A stretch of DNA of 64,000 bases from Alviniconcha marisindica (Eukaryota > Mollusca > Gastropoda > Provannidae), in contig JABMCL010003875.1 in the NCBI GenBank assembly GCA_018857735.1, positions 5,001 to 69,000 on the forward strand, written 5' to 3'. This document shows, piece by piece, positions 37,750 to 48,900 of this stretch (position 1 is the first letter of the stretch; each line of letters begins with the position of its first letter). The notes beneath the pieces are model-generated. The model had not been told where the DNA came from, did not search any database, and worked only from the letters and a program-made list of their open reading frames with translations. The translations under genes were made by a program, and so were the position numbers.

Positions 37750-40689
37750 TCCACGTGTGAGAGAGCTACCACCCCCTTCCACTCTCACGGAGGCAAGATA
37801 CCATAACCCAAGAGAATGTGGGATTCACAGTGAGACAGAAGGCAAAAAGGGTGCAGCCCGAATGATCCCCTACACAGGCAAGAGACTGCTACCCAAGAGA
37901 GATTGTGAGACAGAGTAGAAGAGACTGAAGGCAAAAACTTCAATGATCTCTCACAGAACAGAACAGTTGTAGAGAAATGTACTCACCTATACGACGACAC
38001 ATAAAGAACAATTAAAAACCCAAGCGCTTCCGACGCATGGACATGTGTTTTTAATTGTTCTTTATGTGTCATCGTATAGGTGAGTACATTTCTCTAGAGC
38101 TGTTCTATTTTGTCAACCTCACCAGCAGTTGTGCACTCATTCCTTGGATCTCTGACAGAGGCAAGAGACTGTTACCCAAAGAAGACTCTGAAATGGAATC
38201 GCAGAGAGACTGAAGGCAACAGGGTGCGGTCTGGTTGATCTCCTACACAGTACAGGCAATATATCATTACCCAAGAGAGACTCAGCAATGCAACAGCAGA
38301 GAATGAAGGCAACAGGGTGCGGTCTGGTTGATCTCCTACACAGGCAAGAGATCATTACCCAAGAGAGACTCAGCAAAGCAACAGCAGAGAATGAAGGCAA
38401 CAGGGTGCAGTCTGGTTGATCTACACAGGCAAGAGATCGTTACCCAAGAGAGACTCAGCAATGCAACAGCAGAGACTGAAGGCAAAAGGGTGCGGTCTGG
38501 TTGATCTCCTACACAGTACAGGCAAGAGATCATTACCCAAGAGAGACTCAGCAATGCAACAGCAGAGAATGAAGGCAACAGGGTGCAGTCTGGTTGATCT
38601 ACACAGGCAAGAGATCGTTACCCAAGAGAGACTCAGCAATGCAACAGCAGAGAATGAAGGCAACAGGGTGCAGTCTGGTTGATCTCCTACACAGGCAAGA
38701 GATCGTTACCCAAGAGAGACTCAGCAATGCAACAGCAGAGAATGAAGGCAACAGGGTGCAGTCTGGTTGATCTCCTACACAGGCAAGAGATCGTTACCCA
38801 AGAGAGACTCAGCAATGCAACAGCAGAGACTGAAGGCAAAAGGGTGCAGCTCTGCCATTGTTACCCAAGACTGAAGGCAAAAGCTTCAATGATCCCTGAC
38901 AGAGGCAAGAGACCGTTACCCAAGGAAGACTCTGAAATGGAATCGCAGACAGACTGAAGGCAAAAGGGTGCGGTCTGGTTGACCTCCTACACAGGCAAGA
39001 GATTGTTACCCAAGAGAGACTCTGAGACAGAGTAGCAGAGACTGAAGGCAAAAGCCTCAATGATCTCTGCTAGACGCAATAGACTGTTGCCCAAGGAAGG
39101 CTCTGAAATGAACATCGCAGAGAGACTGAAGGCAACAGGGTGCGGTCTGGTTGATCTCCTACACAGGCAAGAGATCGTTACCCAAGAGAGACTCAGCAAT
39201 GCAACAGCAGAGAATGAGGGCAAAAGGGTGCAGCTCTGCCAGAGGCAATAGACTGTTACCCAAGGAAGGCTCTGAAACGAACATCGCAGAGAGACTGAAG
39301 GAGAAATGGTGCGGTCTGGTTGATCTCCTACACAGGCAAGGGATCGTTACCCAAGAGAGACTCCGCGATGCAATAGCAGAGACTGAAGGCGAAAGGGTGC
39401 AACTATGCCTGACTTCAGGCAGAGACAACAGACTCTGAGATGGAGTCACAGAAGATTAAGGCAAAAGAGCGTTGTTTGGCTAATCTCTTCAACAGGCAAG
39501 AGACTGTTACCCCAGAGAGACTCTGAGATGGAATTGCAGAGACTGGAGACAGATTTGACAACAGACTCAGACTCGGAGATGGAGTCACAGAAGATTAAGG
39601 CAAAAGAGCGTTGTTTGGCTAATCTCTTCAACAGACAAGAGATTGTTACCCCAGAGAGACTCTGAGATGGAATCGCAGAGACTGGAGACAGATTTGACAA
39701 GAGACTGTCAGACTCGGAGATGGAGTGCAGAGACTGAAGGCAAATTTGCACAGTCTGGCTGATCTCTCACCGAGGCCAGAGATTGTTACCCTAGAGAGGC
39801 TCCGGAAGGGAGTTGCAGAGTCTCTCTGGCCAGTCTGGGGCAAAGAGACTGTTACCACAGAGAAACTCTGAGATGGAGTTACAGAGACTGAAGATTGTTA
39901 CCACAGAGAGACTGTGAGATGGCGTTACAGAGACTGAAGATTGTTACCACACAGAGACTGTGAGATGGCGTTACAGAGACTGAAGATTGTTACCACAGAG
40001 ACCGTGAGATGGCGTAACAGAGATTGAAGACAGATTTGTGCAGTCTGGCTAACATCTCACTGAGGTCAGAGATTGTTACTCTAGAGAGACTCTGGTAGGG
40101 AGTTGCAGAGCTCTCTGGAGAAAGAGATTGTTACCAGAGAGACTGTGAGATGGCATTACAGAGACTGAAAATGGATTTGTGCAGTCTGGCTGACATCTCA
40201 CTGAGGCCAGAGATTGTTACTCTAGAGAGACTCTGGTAGGGAGTTGCAGAGCTCTCTGGAGCAAAGAGATTGTTACCATAGAGAGACTGTGAGATGGCAT
40301 TACAGTCTGAAAATGGATTTGTGCAGTCTGGCTGACATCTGACTGAGGCCAGAGATTGTTACTTTAGAGAGACTCTGGTAGGGAGTTGCAGAGCTCTCTG
40401 GAGCAAAGAGATTGTTACCATAGAGAGACTGTGAGATGGCGTTACAGAGACTGAAAATGGATTTGTGTAGTCTGGCTGACATCTCACTCAGGCCAGAGAT
40501 TGTTACTCTAGAGAGAGACTGCCAGGGTGTTGCAGAGTCTCTCTGGGGCAAGAGACTGTGAGATGGAGTTCCAGAGACTGAAGGCAGACCTGTGCAGTGT
40601 GGCTGACCTCTCAGGCCACAGATTGTTACCCTAGAGAGACCCTGGGAGACAGTCACAGAGAATGAAGGCAAAGGAGTCTAGCTGATCTT
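37750..40689 (-). repeat. Minisatellite derived from the last coding exon of the pyrophosphokinase gene
   Basis: About 30 units of 75-90 bp lie just past the stop codon of the PRS4-like gene (minus strand). Each is a diverged copy of the final 30 codons. The coding end (40779-40690) reads 'agatcagccagactgcgcc', then 'gagtctctcttgggttatg'; array units read 'gatcaaccagaccgcaccc', then 'gagtctctcttgggtaatg'. The reading frame is still visible in units, for example 'CIAESLLGNDLLPV' against '[14 protein letters not shown]'. Units are most homogeneous around 38230-38830. A hairpin element interrupts the array at about 37955-38150. Confidence 0.9.
37960..38106. mobile_element. Near-perfect hairpin, 60-bp arms, inserted in the array
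   Basis: 37960-38019 and 38047-38106 are inverted repeats with three mismatches and a 27-bp loop. The element breaks a minisatellite unit: 'atgatctctcacag' lies on one side and 'ggatctctgacag' on the other. Both arms include 'taggtgagtacatttctct', which contains a strong donor-like GGTGAGTA. A MITE-like or twin-priming product is likely. Confidence 0.85.
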
Positions 40690-40920
40690 TCACTGGGGCA
40701 TGAGATCATAACCCAAGAGAGACTCTGAGATGGAATCACAGAGAGATAGAAGGCGGAACGGCGCAGTCTGGCTGATCTCCACAGCATGCGGAATGGAGTC
40801 GGTGATCCAGAAGGTCTCGAACTTGGGCGTGCAGTCCACAAAGTTCTTCCACGACTGCTTAGGGAAGACGGCATGGGTGACGTAGGCGCTGATCTTCAAT
40901 GCTCCCTTGTCCATAAGTGC
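40690..40920 (-). CDS. PRS4-like exon 8 (C-terminus)
   Basis: Acceptor TTGCAG at 40923-40921; 76 codons and a TGA at 40692-40690. It encodes '[19 protein letters not shown]', '[12 protein letters not shown]' and '[20 protein letters not shown]', all conserved in the family. Its last part of about 90 nt is the source of the array at 37750-40689. Confidence 0.88.
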   Translation of the reverse strand, partial: ALMDKGALKISAYVTHAVFPKQSWKNFVDCTPKFETFWITDSIPHAVEISQTAPFRLLSLCDSISESLLGYDLMPQ

Positions 40921-43900
40921 CTGCAATGAGAAACCCAGCTATTACAGAAGTGCCATGTTAAAGACAGACAGACATCTCTAAGATGAAATTCCTGCTTAAG
41001 ATGCTGATCCAGATTCTCCACTGCACACTGTCCTTGCAGTTTATTTATTTCAGTACAAAGTTCTACTGAAAAGAAGCAACAATTCTTGTGTCACCAGAAC
41101 TGCTCTGAAAGGCAGCTTAGCCTTGCATAGCGAGCGAGTTAAAATGTCCCCCTGCTGCGCTAGTTTTTGTGTTACAAAGTTCAGCTAAGAAGAAGCCATT
41201 TCTCGAAATGAAACTACCATCATATGTAACTCCATTAGGCAGAAAAGTATGAGTGTGAGTGAGAGGTATAGTTTGTGAAAGGATGGATGTTCTTCTGAAT
41301 AAAGGTACTGATGCACTTGCTCCCCACCCCCACCCCCTCCACCCACCCAAAACACACACACACACACAAAACAACAACAAAAAAGAGAGAAAAAAAGAGG
41401 AACAATTCTGATGGTCCCATTTTGCATTGTTATAAAGGGGTTCCACTGTAACCTTTCATGTGCGTACAAGGCTACCATTACTCACCAGAATTTTGCCAGA
41501 ACTGCAACCCAACTACTGGCCATGAATCAAGGCAGTGTTTATTCAAATAAATGAATTATCTGCTTATTGGTGAACTGATGAATTAATCAACCAGTCAACC
41601 CAGTAACTGACCATCAGCCAGAACAGTGTTTACTCAGTCAAACAAACCATCCGTTCATCAGTCAATTGATCAGTTAATCAGCCATTCAACTCAGCAACTG
41701 ACCCGTCTGAAACAGAATGAGACCCAGAGAGCGTGTGCAGAATCAGCACACAAGGGAGTTAATCAGCACACAAGGGAGTTAATCAGCACTTGAAAGCCGT
41801 CACACAAACACAACAAAGACTGCAGTCGCCTACAGTAACTCTCACCTGACATGCTTGTTGCCTTTGTGTGTCATCTTTTGAAGGCTAATAAACTCCCTTG
41901 TGTGCTGATTCTGTACGTGCACTCTGGGCCTTGTTCTCTTTCAGATTGGGACAATTTCCTCTGAGGCCAACATGTAAACGTGTGTATTTTGTGTGTGTTT
42001 ATATGCTTAGCCAGTTCCGAGATCCAGTCTTGAATAAAAATTAGTTCCGTCTTATGCCTGCGCACACCTGTGTCACCGAGTGCACCTGAAACGGAGCATG
42101 TATATGCCACTGGGGGGCATCCTCTTTTTTGAGGATGTAACTCTGGTGGAGTTTATGTCCCTTGCATTTACTCAATACCAGGTGAGACTTGCTATAGGAG
42201 ACTGGGGTCTTTGTCGTTGAGTTTGTGGGACACCTTTCCAGTGCTAATTAACCCCCTTCTGTGCTGATCCAGCAACTGACCATCTGCACTGACCATCAGC
42301 GAGAGCAGAGGTTACTCAGTCAAACCTGATGTGGTCTGTTTAACTGTCCACGCACCTTTCCACATTCCCGAAGGGTACCACCAGTCTGCACCAGGTCGTC
42401 CACAATGATAACATGTTTGCCAGCAGGATTGCCTGAGGACACAGGAAAGAAACAGAAACATGATGATGATGTTCATCCTTCGCTGGAGAAGTTGCTGAAG
42501 TGTTGCTTTACGTCCACAGAAACTGTATGTAGGCTTATTAGGGACGGGGAGCCCAGGATGGCCACCTCGACACTCACACAGCTCCTGGGCTTTGACACTG
42601 GAGAAGACGACCCTGACTTCAGTTGAATGATGTTGGCACTGTAATGTCAGTGATGTTGTCTGGGAATGTTGGGATGGTGTGTGCGCTTAGGTGGCTGGAC
42701 ACCACCAAGCTTCTGCCATTGACACCACCAAGCTTTAACAAGGACACCACCGAGCTTTAACCAATGGCATTGGACACCACTGAGCTTCTGCCATGGACAC
42801 CACCAAGATTTAACCATCAACACCACCAAGCTTTAAGAAGAACACCACCAAACTTCTGCCATGGACATCACTGAGCTTCCACCATGGACACCACCAAGCT
42901 TTAAGAAGGACACCACCAAACTTCTGCCATGGACACCGCCAAGCTTTAACAAAGACACCACCAAGCTTTAACAAGGACATCACCGAGCTTTAACCAATGG
43001 CCATGGACACCACCAAGATTTAACCATGGACACCACTGAGCTTCCACCATGGACACCACCAAGCTTTAAGAAGGACACCACCAAACTTCTGCCATGGACA
43101 CCACTGAGCCTCTGCCATGGAACCACTGAGCCTCTGCCATGGACACCACTGAACCTCTGCCATGGACACCACTGAGCTTTAACCATGGACACCACCAAGC
43201 TTCCACTATGGACACCACTGACCTTCCACCATGGACATCACCAAGCTTCCACCATGGACACCACTCATCTTCCACCATGGACACCACTGACCTTCCACCA
43301 TGGACATCACTGACCTTCCACCATGAACACCACCAACTTTCCACCATGGACACCACTGAACTTCCACCATGGACACCATCTAGCTTCCACCATGGACACC
43401 CCTGAGCTTCTGCCATGGACACTGTCAAGCTTCCACCATGGACACCCCTGAGCTTCTGCCATGGACACTGTCAAGCTTCCACCATGGACACCAACGAGCT
43501 TTAACCATGGACTCCACCAAGCTTCCACCATGGACACCAACGAGCTTTAACCATGGACTCCACCAAGCTTCCACCATGGACACCACCAAGCTTTAACCAT
43601 GCACACCACTTTCGCAAGCAGCAGAAACATAAGAGGTGATAAACATCAGAAACATAAGAAATACATCAGGTAATAAGATGGCAGAACCTACTCACAGAGA
43701 CGATTTGCTTGCCCATATTGTGTCAACTTGTGTAAAAAATCCAACTGCTAACTTTAACTCAGGGGTATCATCTACCTGGCTACTGTAACCGAGTGGCATA
43801 GAGCATGCATGAGCGCTTATATGTGAGTAGACTGGCCTACAGATAAAAGATCCATAACACCCAGTCAATTTCAAATCAAGGCAAAACAACACATACTTAT

Positions 43901-45937
43901 TACATGGGTAAGAATTATTGAATGAATGAAAATTACTGCATAAAAAACTTCCACACAAAACCTTGCGTGTTCACAGCGCCAAATACACACCACAGTGCAT
44001 ACATGTAAGCTCTTGCAAGCTGAAAACTACCAAAGGACACTCATACACAAAAATACAAACAACCCCTACCCACCTATGCCTTCCTAAACATGCAACTATA
44101 CATAGCAGTTAAATGTAAAAAAGAAAAAGACCAAAGAACCATGCGTGTATGTGTGTAGGCATGCAGGGTGGCAAGACAGGCACGCTGAGTGGCAGTGTGT
44201 CAAATGACAGTATTGCACAAAGCAGCACTCACCATCTTTGACGGTGACAATTCTGGCAGCTCCGTCCCGCACCTTGGCACAGATTATTGTCAAGTCTTCC
44301 GGGAAGTGGTGGTGGAAGCGCTTGTACGCACCGTCATCAGGAAAGGCGAATGCTACTTTATCACGGTCAGGAAAGGATTCAAGTTCACGCTGAACTAGAG
44401 GAATCGCTGACTCCAACCTGAAAGACAGATTGGATTCCACCATCAGGAATAGAGGTGTTTGTTGAGAAAAAAAATATATATAAAAAATAGAGGGATTGGA
44501 TTTGACCATCAAAAATGTAAGACTTTGCTGTAAAACAAAAGGCAAAGGCGAAGAGATGGATCAGATTTGACCAACAGGAATGGAGAATTTTGTTGTTAAG
44601 AAAAAATAAAGGGATTAGATTTGACTATTAGGAATGGAGAATTTTTGTTGTAAAAAAAAAGAAAAGAAAAAAAGGTCTGACTCTGAGTGGCAACACTGGC
44701 AGTATGCTGAAGATTTAGATTCATACTTTGCAGCAGAAATACAAGCCTCGCTTTGAACTGCCTGAGAATTCAGTGGCAAGACTACACAAAGCACAATACA
44801 GAAACTGACGCTACAGTTGCGAGAGGTCACAAGACTTACACATGCACCACCAAAAACCCAGAACTGGGCATATTCCCGACTGGAAAATAAATGAACCACA
44901 AAAGATGTTTAGAAATATTTACAATAATTTTGTTTCTTTCTTCATATTTTCCTGTGCTAAAAACTGATGTGTACAAAATACTCCCACATCAGAAAAGCAA
45001 ACAAGGTCTGAGATCATGTCAGAAAAGCAAACAAGGTCTGAGATCATGTCAGAAAAGCAAACAAGGTCTGAGATCATGTCAGAAAAGCAAAGCCTGTGAG
45101 ATTTTTCTTGCACGCGCTTCTTTAAACGTGCAAAACATTACTACCAGTCTTAGATAAGAGAATACTGTAATCCTGAATACTGACTCCAAAACAACGTTAC
45201 AACTTGCACAATGAAATGTCAGACCTTGGAATGACGGTGTCAGAAAAGTAGAATCGTTCCTGGAGGGCGTGGATGTCGTAGATCATGATCTGAGCGGGTC
45301 CCTTGGTGCTCAGTGGGATGGCTGACAGCAACGTGGCCAGAGTCTGGGAAATAATGATACAGTGGATCCCAAGTGAAAACCGACATAAAGGTGACAGGAC
45401 TGAACAAGCAAACAACCTAGCTTTAACCTAAAAAGTCAAAGAAGCTGCAAACGTAATCTTTTGCTTGTAACACCCATTCTTAGAACACCAATAATTGTGA
45501 AGCCACTCGGCAAAATAACTTCCTCGACTTTGCCACGACACTGCCAAGGCTTTTTTTTATCATCAAAGTACTTTAAAAGTCATTCTGTGCAAATCTTGGC
45601 GATGTGGCTGAAGCTGACCTCTGATTGGCTAGTCAGTTCATCAGCCATGTTGGGTGTTGGCCATACCATTGCCAAGTTTCAGGGTAGGCCCGTTTTTGGA
45701 AGCTACAAAACAACACTTAAACAACAGTTCAGCCATGGAAAATAAGATGTAGGACACTTATCTGATTTTGGTTGAGCTGTTTTGGTATGGTTTTCTTTTG
45801 TTATGTTGTTTCGGTGTCTAGTGATTAGAAGAAAGGTGTACAGAATTAAGATAACAATGAAACCTTACTAGTACTAAATATATCAAACAATTAAGCTGTA
45901 ATACTTCATTCAGTGTCTTTCTCATTACTTTCAGCAT

Positions 45938-45968
<31 letters not shown>

Positions 45969-48900
45969 CACACACACACACGCACGCACGCACACACATG
46001 TATACACACACACATACACATGTACACACACACACATGTGCACACACACACACACACATGTACACACACACACACATGTACACACACAATGTTCACACAC
46101 ACACACACACACACACATGTACACACACACACACACACATGCACATGTACACACACACACACACACACACACATGTACACACACACACACGTGCCCATGC
46201 ACACACGCAGGGAAGCCATACAGTGATCTATTCAGTGTTCAGAGGAGAAAAGATGGGTCTTGAGGGCAGATCTAAATGATGCTCTGGAAGAAGTGTCGGA
46301 GAGAGTAAGGTAAGTTGATGATTGCTTTTTATATAGCGCTATTCTCTGCTCCTGTGCAGACTCTCTGCACTTGCATATGATTCTACTTGAATGATTAGCT
46401 TTTTGTAGTGTGTTTTTGGATATCCACTGAAGTGGTGTACTTACAGCACTGGCATGGCTGGTGCCACATGAAACTGCTGCTGTCTAGGCGCAAGTTCTGC
46501 ATACACCATACAACCATGCTCCATGTTACTTCATGCAAAGCCACATACGTAAAGTGTATGTGTGTTTAGCTGTAACCTGCCACCTGCACTTTTGGCAGAA
46601 TGACTGGGATCTTTTACGTGCTACTGCGGTAACACAGGGGTGGAACGGACACCGAAATAAGAGTCAGCAAAGAAAGTTGACTCTGGAGAAGAAAATTCTC
46701 CTGCTGCTCCTGCAGGGATTCGAACCCGCAACCCTTCAATCACGAGTCCGGCACTCTTACCACTGAGCTATCCCGCTCCCCAGTTGTTCCAGTGTCAGTC
46801 ACAATCTGAAACAGAATGAGGCCCAGAGCACCGGCGCAGCACCAACAAACAAGGGAGTTAATTAGCACTGAAAAGATGTCACATAAAAGACAGCAACAAA
46901 GACAGCTGTGTTTGTGTGCCTTCATTCGCTCACCAGTGTTAGTCAGACAAGCAAAAAGTATGAAAAACAACAGCTGAGAAAAACTGCATGCAGTACCTTA
47001 GCAGTGGCAATCTGTCCTTCATTGTCAATCCGTTCCATTGTACCAGTGGGGAAGTATGGCATGATGAAGTGGAAGGACTTGGCCAGGTATCTGTCAACAA
47101 GACAAAGTAAGGCATGATGACTTGGCCTGGTATCTGTCAACAACACAAAGTAAAGCATGATTACTTGGCCTGGTATCTGTCAACAACACAAAGGCATGAT
47201 GAAGTGGAAGGACTTGGGCTGGTATCTGCCAACAAGGCAAAGTAAGGCATGACGAAGTGAAAGGACCTGGCTCGGTATCTGTCAACAACTTGCCCTGATA
47301 TACTGGTTGACTGGGCGCAAAACACCAAGTTACTACTGTCAACAACAGGTAAAAAATGAGATGCAGGACAGTTATTTGCGTTTGGTTATGCTGGTTTGTT
47401 AAAATGTTATGTTGTTTTGGTGTCCTACATCTCATTTTTCACCATTTAACTGCTAAGTGTTGTTTTGTAGCTTGAAAAAGAGGCTTACCCCAAATATTTG
47501 CACATTGTGTTTTGTCATAATAACATACTTTTTAACCTTTTATGTCTTTGGATTTTTTGTTTGTTTGTGTGTCTTTGGAACTTGTTTTAGAATGCTAGCA
47601 GTCATTCTTGTTTCAGATTTTGGGATATGAGCTATTCTACATAATGTCATAAGTTATAAAATCAACAGGGCATTTTAAAATAAGATCCTTAATATAGAGC
47701 TTTCATACAAGTTTCTGTCCTTTTTGTGTGTGTTTTGTTTGAGAACATCCTGTCTGTAGGACAAAACATGGACTGGAAATTAAGGGTTCCTTTTAGTTTC
47801 ACATGCTGATTTACCTGGGCATCACATAGATAACAGACAGCTGCTCAAAGATGACACTGGCATTGTGGAAGCTGCCAAGAAATATCACTGCAACAGTAAT
47901 GAAGAAATGATGAACAACTCTGCATTGATCGTATACAGTATTAATGATGATGTATACATGTGTGACAGTCATGAAGAAATGATGAACAACTAAGCGTAAT
48001 TCTACAGTATTGGTCACTGTTTGGTTAAAATGGCTAGATAATTTTCATCATATCATCTTCAGTGCACCCCACTGTGTGATCAATAATAATAACAAATAAT
48101 TCTTATAAAGGGCTGTTCTCTAACCAGAGTTAAACTCACCGCGCTGTACAAACATCTTACGACAAAAACCACATTAAGTTATAAAATACATTTCAAATTT
48201 ATAAACAGAACCTTACATATTGTAGTCTACCATTATCGCCTATCAAACAATAACCATGTTAGTTGTTACGCACATGCACATAAATGAACCAAAGCAAGCC
48301 AACCAAACAAATATGCAGCATTATTAACTTCAGTGCAGTCAAACTGCAGCTGGAGCAATTGAAAGAGATTGTTACCATCCTTGCCAGCCATTGTGCCAAC
48401 TTCTTCGATGAAGAGGTTTGGAAATCCATCGTGAAAGTTGCGCCATTTTATCAGCTCACACAACTGCACTCTCCTTCTTCCCTGTCCATCGTGACCCTGC
48501 AAGTTTCACCGACACCAGTCAAGTGGGGTTTCCTTTCAAGACCTTACAAGCTATGTTTTTTAATGTGACAAACAAAATTATATAAATATAAAATGTGATA
48601 ACAATGTACCACAAAAAGGTACCCATCTGCCTCCAACCAGCCAAAGCAACTGTCCAAACTAACACAACAACAGTAGCACATGTATACTGTATCCTTCTTT
48701 TTCTTCTTCCAGATACTATTACTTTACTATTTAAAGAAAACATTAGTATCAATTAATGTTTTTAATTATTGTAAAAAAAAAAATTAACACTATGTGCAGT
48801 TTAGACTCTGCATGTCAAACAAGTAAGCTTGTAGCTTGTAAGAGATGCTGAAAATTAACACGGTATAAAGTATGCTGGAGTAGTCTATGTCCAGGGTGGC

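Noticed and set aside
37703..39665. Several 60-96-codon frames rich in Ser/Leu/Cys or Lys/Arg
   Set aside because: They are shadows of the array derived from the PRS4-like last exon.
46705..46790. Possible tRNA-Thr gene on the minus strand
   Set aside because: A and B boxes are present but the acceptor and anticodon stems do not pair, so it is a SINE head.
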